Assembly (NCBI GenBank): GCA_032622095.1
Contig: CP136064.1
Span: 173,610,310-173,674,309 of the forward strand
DNA: 64,000 nt
Origin: Siphonodentalium dalli
Taxonomy: Eukaryota; Mollusca; Scaphopoda; Gadilida; Siphonodentaliidae
Direction: 5' to 3'
The notes under the pieces were generated by a model, which was given only the letters and a program-made list of their open reading frames with translations, was not told where the DNA came from and made no database searches. How positions within the stretch are numbered: the first letter of the stretch is position 1; each line of letters opens with the position of its first letter. A program made the translations under genes and the position numbers. Shown here piece by piece: positions 56,761 to 64,000 of the stretch.

Positions 56761-57090
56761 AGCTTTATGCCTTTTTTAACAATTCAAAATCCTTAAAAGA
56801 AGCTGCAAAATGCATACATTCAGTATTTACAGTATTGTCTGAGATGCTTCACAACCGTATACGACAGTATTGCACGCTCTGGGTCTGGCGATGGAAAATA
56901 TAGTCCCCCCAATTTGCCTTGTTAGTGCAACAAAGTTGGTCAAGAATTTAACTTTAATGAACAAAGCAATCATTTCGAATCGTCTGGTGTTGGCGATTGT
57001 GTGCGGCTTTTTGAAATAGTATTAATCAGCCTGAATCCATGTAAAGACGCGCGGTTATTTTGTTGGCATGATGCCAAGTTGTGTGTAACT

Positions 57091-57477
57091 AATTTGCATG
57101 CCACCCGGGAAGAACGTGTATATTCATAACTAGTGAGAGATAAAGAAATATGTAATGCCTTTTTAATGATATAACAGGGGTTTCATGTGATATAATACAT
57201 GTAGTTGCTCAATAATCAAATCTTTCGGCCACTAGCCTTCCTCAGTGTTGACACAAAATACACTTTCAGCTTCATTTTACAAGGTTACTAAATCTTTAGC
57301 GAATTAACCTTGTAACATGTATTATAACTATTATATAATCACCCTTTCTTTACTGAATGGTTTCTCCCATCAGTTATGAAGGTATACATTGGATTGGTCT
57401 ATTATTCATTTGAAGGGGTGTTCAGGATAAATTAGCCGATGACAGTCGACAGATGAAATGATAATATAAGTGCTGAA
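57091..57477. other. Unassigned flank
   Basis: No recognisable gene or repeat. Confidence 0.45.
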
Positions 57478-58210
57478 GGATTCATATTCATTGATGGGAA
57501 ATATCATTGGTTGAACTTATTACCAGGACATTTCCTAAGGGTGCATTCATGCACTGGCAAGTTTGCACGGTATGGTTTGCAGGCGTTTTGTCGTAGGTAA
57601 CTTTCATCGATGAGTATTTAGTATAGAAATGGTTAAATACTGATACTGGATACTCGGGGATTCGTGTCAATTGGATTGTCGGGGACTGTCCGTCAAAATG
57701 CATCAGAAACCTTGTTGTACTCACTCTGCCTGAAAGTGAGGGGCAATATTATATAAAGAGGCATTTTCTCTCATAAAACATATGGCTTGAATAGCCAAAC
57801 TATGTTGTGGAAGGGACCCAAAGCACATGGTGTATAAATGTCCAAATAATATGTCTGTAAAAACATCACCACTAAGAACATGATGAAAAAGATAAACTCT
57901 GTTCTTGCATTCATTATTTCCAATAATGAACTTTTGCATGTTCAAACCATTGCTATGTAAACAAAACTGATAGTGATCTGTCAACAAACGTTAATCATGT
58001 AGTAAGTTAAAATATTTTAGTCTGAATATGATTTTCAGAATATTTTTAAATGCTTTGACTTTTTCCAATGTTTACTGGACAGTTTTGGTTACACTTTAGT
58101 AACTTATTGAACTCATTTGACTTTTATCGGTAATTACACTTTAACATTAATGTTTACATAACAATGGTTTTGATATGTGAAATCTCATCACTGGAGTTAT
58201 TAATAATGAA
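57478..58210 (+). repeat. MITE remnant and R48 repeat copy
   Basis: 57478-57640 resembles 51700-51862 (GGTTGAACTTATTA, ACATTTCCTAAGGG, ATCGATGAGTATTTAGTA). 57840-58210 is an R48 copy (TGTCTGTAAAAACATCACCA, CAAACCATTGCTATGTAAAC, TTTTAGTCTGAATATGATTT). The order R48-then-palindromic MITE resembles the SSU72 intron region at 48-51 kb. Confidence 0.6.
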
Positions 58211-58274
58211 AATAAGAACAAAGTCAATCTATTTTTCATTAACTTGTTGATGAGAGACTTTATAAAATTTATGT

Positions 58275-58437
58275 TACAGTATTGCCCTAATTAATCGACT
58301 CCTTAACCACAGCGAATTATGGGTAACTTCAGGATTTAGTCAGAAATATGGCTTGTTGCCATTCATTGGAAAGCTCCTGAAAAGTTACCCATAATTCTGC
58401 TGTGGTTAAGGAGTCAATTAATTAGGGCATTACTGTA
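58275..58437. mobile_element. Palindromic TA-type MITE, copy D
   Basis: The body is 58277-58435, CAGTATTGCCCTAATTAATC to AATTAATTAGGGCATTACTG, flanked by TA. The centre is partly deleted. Confidence 0.85.
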
Positions 58438-59639
58438 TTTCGCATGAACCCTCTGTGAAGGCCTTTGATTCCTTCAAGTGCAGATAGTAACATTATTTCC
58501 CCTATATAAACAACAGATGTTATCAAGAGATTCCAATTTATTATCTGATCATTTCATAGCATTCTGTCTTATGTTTACTTTCCATATTTGGTTTTTGCAC
58601 TTTTATTTGCACATGTGTTATGAAAAATAAGTACATGTACCAGTACATAGTGTAGTGAACACAACGGACATTTTCCATTTGTTACCTAATTTTTTAAATC
58701 AGTAAAGTTTGTTTTTATGTGGAGGGATCTCTCCTCTGTGTTGAATTTGACAAGGCTCTGTCATTAAAATTTGATATGTTGATGACTCTGTTTTTGTAAA
58801 TAATGTACCTCATTTGTAAAAAAAAAAATGATTGCTAATAAATTATGTGAAGTAAGTAGTGTCTGGATATTTTGATTCAAACCCCCCCCCCCCCCCAAAA
58901 CTCCCTTAATTCAAACACCCCACATAACAGTTTCAAACTAAAATACTTTACTTAGTCTGGTGGCCTTGTAACCATGCTTTTAGAACCAATTTTTGTTAAA
59001 TTTCACAATTAACACCCTTTAAAGCTCTATATGCCTTCAATATAAGCATATTGACATATTTTAGGCATGCATGCATTAAGACTGATATCGATTCTAATTA
59101 GGTTACATCACGCACGCAAATATAGCTGAAAATATTTATTTATCATTTGCTAAAAGTGTTTCCTTGTGCACCCAGATATTTAAATGTTTGAATACTATCA
59201 AATGAAGTCTTATGATGCTTAAACTCATTGGAAGGAAGAGCGAATCAAGGATAAAATCTGAAATGGTAGATATTGACCGATTATTGCAATTACCGAAAGA
59301 CAATATCAAACCACTTTCCTGTCATTGCCCGAAGTTTTAAGTTTTTTTCAAAGAGAGACAACTAGGCCCGTTATTTCTCTAAAGATCACCTTTATGACAG
59401 ATTCACAAGACAGCAAGACAAAACTTTCAGGAACAATTTTTTAAATTTCTTAAAATTGGATTCCCTACGAGTTCCAGACTATCGAATGTGCAGTTTGTTC
59501 TTGGTTCACCCAGAGTGGGGGTATAATCGCCAAACAACAGAAAATGTGAATGAGATCAGATCAGGGTTCACGCTGTCAATTGCCAATTTTCAAAAACTCG
59601 ATGTACAGTTTGGCGAGTTCGATTCATCATCAAAGGTGG
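58438..59639. other. Unassigned flank with a C run
   Basis: Poly-C at 58882-58896. AATAAA at 58837-58842 follows an A run, but no exon was recognised upstream of it. Confidence 0.45.
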
Positions 59640-60530
59640 ATTATCAGGTATGTGTGCATGATTTAAAGCTGCAGACAAAAAATCGGGTTCGTCTGCACAT
59701 TTATTACAGAGTTATGGCCCTTTGAAATTTGGGATATAGGTGTCTCCCAAGAATATCTCGGACGAGTTCGAAAACCGGCCTGGTCCGATAAAATTTGATA
59801 GAGTTATGGCCCTTAATTAGTCATTTTTAACGAATTTTCAGCTCGTTAGCGCGATAACTTCAACAAACATTATCCGATTTGATTGAAATTTGGTATATAG
59901 GTGTCTCCCAAGAATATCTCGGATGAGTTCGAAAACCGGCCTGGTCCGATAAAATTTGATAGAGTTATGGCTTTTGTCATTTTTCACGAATTTTCAGCTC
60001 GTTAGCGCGATAACTTCAACAAACGTTATCCGATTTGATTGAAATTTGGTATATAGGTGTCTTATGTTATGGTCCTTAAGTAGTCATTTTGTACGAATTT
60101 TGAGCTCGTTAGCGCGATAACTTCAACAAACGTCATCCGATTTGATTGAAATTTGGTATATAGGTGTCTTATGTTATGGTCCTTAAGTAGTCATTTTGTA
60201 CGAATTTTGAGCTTGTTAGCGCGATAACTTCAACAAACGTCATCCGATTCAACTAAAATTTGGTATATAAGTGTCTTCCAATAATATCCTGGACGAGTTC
60301 GAAAACCAGCCTGGCCCAATCAAATTTGATAGTTATGGCCCTTAATTAGTCATTTTTCGTGAATTTTTAGATCGTTAGCGCGATAACTTCAACAAACGTC
60401 CTCCGATTTGTTTTAAATTTGGAATAGACATACTTGCCAAGAATATTTCGGACGAGTTCGAAAACCAGCCTGGCCCGATAAAATTTGATGGAGTTATGGC
60501 CCTTAATTAGTCATTTTTCGATTTCACCTA
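59640..60530 (+). repeat. Tandem array of about 120-165-bp core units (5-6 copies)
   Basis: GTTAGCGCGATAACTTCAAC recurs near 59845, 60001, 60109, 60217 and 60374, with GATTGAAATTTGGTATATAG, ATCTCGGACGAGTTCGAAAA and GATAGAGTTATGGC. It is the reverse complement of the unit that builds 8915-9830. Internal deletions explain the short spacings near 60.1 kb. Confidence 0.85.
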
Positions 60531-61910
60531 TTAATTAGTCTACCGATACTGATGCACACCAATTGGCGGTAGCCACCGAAAACGAGACACAGCATCTCTG
60601 ATGCCACCTCTTGTTTCCGATATAGTATGACTGGTGTGGTAGGAAGCCTGCCCATTCAAAATCCCCCGTTTCTGATTCCAGTGACAATTGATATATATCA
60701 TGATGGAAGATAAATGCCTCAGAAACACAATTTCACTCCACTTTGGCAGTCACAAACCTCATTCTAATCAATGAAAACTGTCTACTTTCTGGTGATTCTG
60801 TGCAGCAAAAATGTAAACAATTAATAGCCACATAGCAGCGTTGGCAAGTGACGGGGCAGAGATCTGCATTATAATACAACTCACCCGTGTGAATGGTTTA
60901 ACGCAGACAATGGATTGTATCATCGTAACGGACCAACACAGTTGTCTGAATGCTACATAACATGTGTCCTGTGAATGCTTGAATGCTTCGTTCTATTTCA
61001 GCATCAGATAAGAAAATGACATTCTGCCTGAAAGGCCCTTCGGAAAAAATCGGGAGAAAGAAAAAAAAATAAGATTTATGCAAACTGCGATTTATTCTAC
61101 GAATTAAAATATCTGGCACCAGGCTAGAAGAAACATTAAGATGAATGATAAATGTGATGCAAGAGTATAGCGATGCACAGGCAAGGCCCAGACATTGGTC
61201 GGCAACAATTAACAACAGTGTTAACAATCATACCAATGTGAAGACTAAAAAGAACCAGGCTATTGCATACAACATGGTATATACAAATGACTTTCTGAAA
61301 AGATTCAAAAATTGACTCAGATGATCTCCTTGTGATGTATTGCATAACATGAATAACGGAGAAGAATCGTATAAATGATTTCACACTCACTTGTTAGGGA
61401 AAATGCAACATTTCTATTATAATTATTGTTTACTCTTTTCAACGAATTGTCCACTTTTTACCTATATTTTTCAAATAAAGTTACTACTGACATCCATGGA
61501 TGCGATTACTTAATCATTAACAAAATTCCTCCCTTTGTACTCACAGTAGCCAGCTTAGTATTCAAGTGTAATTATGTTCATGATACCTTCAGTACTTTGA
61601 TAATACTGAATACATCAGTTGATTTGATTGATTATTTATTCGATGTTACAAAAATTGTACATAACAGAAGTAGAAGAATATCAGTAGCAAACTGCATTCC
61701 CATTCATTCATTTGTAGGGATGTTCAGATAATAACTTAAATTCGATGATATGCATGGAAACTATGTGGTATTTCTCTGGCTTTTGTTTGCTTATATTATC
61801 GGTACCTACAATGGATACGTCAATGGTTTTATAAAAACCCATACAGTGATCTAAGAGTTAAAATAAGTTCAAGTTTGAGAAATGCTGCTGCTGAACATTC
61901 TCTTCGTTCT
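60531..61910. other. Unassigned flank
   Basis: Short open frames on both strands (the longest about 109 codons) match nothing I know and overlap each other. No RNA gene or repeat was recognised. Confidence 0.45.
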
Positions 61911-62139
61911 TTAACCAATTCATGGTGCGCTGGTGCAGCATTAAAGATCCTGGGCCAGTGCATTCTCTTATATATGTAAGAGAATGCACTGGCTTACAAG
62001 ATCAAGGTAAATATTGTTAGGCCAATGCATTCTCTTATATATGCAAGGCTCCCGATGGGAGACTCTCATATATAAGATAGTGCATTGGCACAGGGTTTTT
62101 TGCAAAAAATTCAGGAAGCTCCAGTCATGAAAGGTTTAA
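61911..62139 (+). mobile_element. TTAA-flanked MITE (piggyBac-like), copy 3
   Basis: The body is 61915-62135 between TTAA and TTAA. It carries ATGGTGCGCTGGTGCAGCAT, TTGTTAGGCCAATGCATTCT and TCCAGTCATGAAAGG. Same orientation as copy 2. Confidence 0.8.
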
Positions 62140-62475
62140 GGGCTGCTATGCCAATATATGAGTACTATATCGATAATGATATAGTACATCAAATATAGCG
62201 GAACACAAGCTTCAAAATGGCTAAATGAGGGCAGACCAAGCTAATAGAAAATTGAGACAACAACTTGGGAATAGAAAACATACTTCTCCAGAAGTTTATA
62301 CTTTTTACAGTATGACAAATTTCTTTTTTATTTTCTTTTGTAAGAAATTAAAACATATTTTTTGTCATCTGTCAATATTAGAGAGGTTTAGATCCAGAAC
62401 TTCATAGTTCATGTCAGTCGCTAGCTACGTACAGTCACCTGATTTACTCCATCACAGGACTTGTTTCTCCCTATT

Positions 62476-62536
62476 ATAATGTGATACATTGATGGAAAGA
62501 CCTCTAAGAGCTCTTTCCATCAATGTATCACATTAT
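62476..62536. repeat. Perfect 25-bp stem hairpin with 11-base loop
   Basis: GTGATACATTGATGGAAAGA (62481-62500) pairs with TCTTTCCATCAATGTATCAC (62512-62531). Pairing extends to ATAAT/ATTAT, with the loop CCTCTAAGAGC. The size would suit a small-RNA precursor, but the perfect pairing is also typical of a short palindromic MITE. Confidence 0.85.
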
Positions 62537-62559
62537 TATAATCAATAAATTTGAAAAAT

Positions 62560-62601
62560 GATCAAGGAAATATGGGTTGATACAAAAATCGGACTTGGCA
62601 C
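62560..62601 (-). repeat. Solo end of TTAA-type element
   Basis: CTTGGCACTGAAAGGGTTAA matches the right end of 27578-28741 (TGGCACTGAAAGAG). No partner end was found nearby. Confidence 0.45.
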
Positions 62602-63703
62602 TGAAAGGGTTAAACCAAGTCTGTTGGAAGATTTTCCGGTTTGAATGCAATGCCAGCAACATAACGAACAAATACATGTAGCCAGTGAGAGATACATAAG
62701 AGTTGTCAAAGTGGACAATCCAAAGTTGCTTATTGCAACAATTTCATTAGGTTTAGTATGATCGTGTGTGACACGTAGTGGAGGAACCACACATGTGATT
62801 CAATATTACAATAATCACAGGATGATAATTATGTGTACATGTACATGTAGTACCACTACTCATAAGGCTGAAGGGATCATTGTGGCCACATTTTGAAGTG
62901 TTATGTACCATGCTTTACAACAAGTTTTTGGGTACCCAGCTTGACCTTTGCAGTTTTCAGCACATATTTCATACTATAATCTTGCATCCAGACGATCACA
63001 TTTGCTAAATTTTATTGGTGACATAACGCTAAGAATATTTTGGAACACTACAATGTGGCCCAGCGCAGACGACATGACAAGTGTAAAGCCAAAATAACAT
63101 CATGAACCATGCCATGACATCTTTGCTGGTTTTCATTAAGCTAACCAACGAAATTGGTCTAAATGAAACTAATAGGCCTGAGCCTAAATCACATGGTAAT
63201 TCTTCAGAAGTTAGTGAAGCAGCCAATTGTATTTCCATCTCGTTGGTCCATTGCCCATTCCGTGCTTTAGCAATCTCCACACTGTAAAATACCATACCCG
63301 CTCTTGTATTTTTGCTTAATCATATAGGAAAAAAATCATTTGACGTCATAGACATGTCCGTAACATGACAACCATTATATAAATTGCTATAAATAAACCT
63401 AATTTACCAAGTAACATGGATGTCATAAATAGGTTATCATTTCGCACGTGACCGTAATATTCATATTGAATGCAGCACTGAATAACAACAGATATAACGA
63501 ACTGTGTAAACGATTCAACACAGGTCTCATAGCAACAGACCAACGTAACGGTTATTATATATAACTTTGCCTATACATTTGTATAAATTGAAGCTGCAAG
63601 TGAAAGTGCCAGCGCATTCACCTCATAAAAAGATTTGTAATCGCAGTCTTTCAATCAAATTTAGGAGATGAAATCCCTGTATGCAAGATAATAATAGTGC
63701 TTA
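62602..63703. other. Unassigned flank
   Basis: I see no exon, RNA gene or named repeat. Confidence 0.45.
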
Positions 63704-63851
63704 TAGTAATACCCTAAGTAATCGACTTCTTAACCACAGTAGGGGAGAGCTTTCCGATGAATGGCAACAAGCCATATTTCCGACTAAATCCTGAAAAGTT
63801 ACCCATAATTCTACTGTGGTTAAGAAGTCGATTACTTAGAGCATTACTGTA
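63702..63851. mobile_element. Palindromic TA-type MITE, copy E
   Basis: The body is 63704-63849, TAGTAATACCCTAAGTAATC to GATTACTTAGAGCATTACTG, with TA flanks. Part of the left arm is deleted. The arm CCGATGAATGGCAACAAGCC is intact. Confidence 0.85.
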
Positions 63852-64000
63852 TATAGCACTTGTCTCCCTAACAGAAGGGACCCAAAGCACTTCACATTAA
63901 TTAATTGAAGATAAAAAAAAATCAGAGGTTCAACCCCAATTGCTGAATTGCTAAATTTATTTTATATATAAACAGAAGATGTATCCTATAAACAGAATAC

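Larger units (their letters stand above)
54820..57090. repeat. Inverted repeat pair, arms about 230 bp, 1.8 kb apart
   Basis: The left arm (about 54825-55055) and right arm (about 56860-57085) are inverted. ATGGCTGCACGTCTTTACAT pairs with ATGTAAAGACGCGCGG, GATTCAGG.GGATTAA.TACTATTT with its complement near 57015-57035, and GGACTATGTTTTCCATC with GATGGAAAATATAGTCC. The repeats at 55495-55810 and 56040-56710 lie between the arms. Likely a TIR element with later insertions, or a recombination product. Confidence 0.65.

Noticed and set aside
58440-58880. Possible retroposed 3' end (A run followed by AATAAA)
   Set aside because: The A run precedes the signal and no coding similarity lies upstream.
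59456-59725. 89-codon frame beginning near the last tandem array
   Set aside because: Its end runs into the core repeat and it has no known domain.
61136-61390. Overlapping hydrophobic frames on the minus strand near 61 kb
   Set aside because: Several frames overlap, none with similarity or splice support.

Overview
This window is nuclear DNA from an animal, most likely a bivalve or related mollusc. It is AT-rich, it has split genes with GT/AG introns, and most of it is interspersed repeats. Two gene products are readable by homology. Several repeats are built as a palindromic end, a short CCGT/ACGG microsatellite and tandem core units of about 160-170 bp. As I recall the literature, that is the plan of the bivalve pearl/CvA/MgE elements and of non-autonomous Helitron-like elements. 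The species was not determined and no database was searched.

Genes. At the left edge, on the minus strand, are the first three coding exons of a WDR33-like gene (2768 down to 1254). WDR33 is the cleavage/polyadenylation factor subunit that helps recognise the AAUAAA signal. Its WD-repeat exons lie beyond base 1. On the plus strand a complete SSU72-like RNA polymerase II CTD phosphatase gene runs from its ATG at 17086 to its stop at 53072. It has five coding exons (196 codons by my splicing) and a first intron of about 30.8 kb. The two genes are head to head with 14.3 kb between start codons, and both act in pre-mRNA 3'-end formation. No other ORF in the window could be supported as a gene.

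Layout. 1-2776 WDR33 exons and introns. 2777-17085 region between the start codons: foldback repeats (5.1-6.8 kb), a pearl/Helitron-like element (7.0-8.2 kb), a 162-bp tandem array (8.9-9.8 kb), two non-autonomous hAT elements with 8-bp target duplications (10373-11424 and 11779-13391), a 2.3-kb long-inverted-repeat element (13.7-16.0 kb), then the probable SSU72 promoter. 17172-48002 SSU72 intron 1: a MULE-like element (17655-20110), further palindromic and pearl/Helitron-like elements, a TTAA-flanked element (27578-28741), a small two-hairpin cassette (35766-35823), a degenerate minisatellite (about 41.0-43.1 kb) and a foldback element with a 10-bp target duplication (43300-43698). 48003-53072 SSU72 exons 2-5, with introns full of small palindromic MITEs. 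53073-64000 3' flank with further copies of the same families.

The most informative non-genic result is a repeat family with both ends defined: a 5' palindrome containing TATGTTTACC and a 3' hairpin GCCGATC-2nt-GATCGGC followed by CTCTCGTT. The window holds four of each end. Other good de novo calls are the hAT pair, the MULE-like element and the TA- and TTAA-flanked MITE families.
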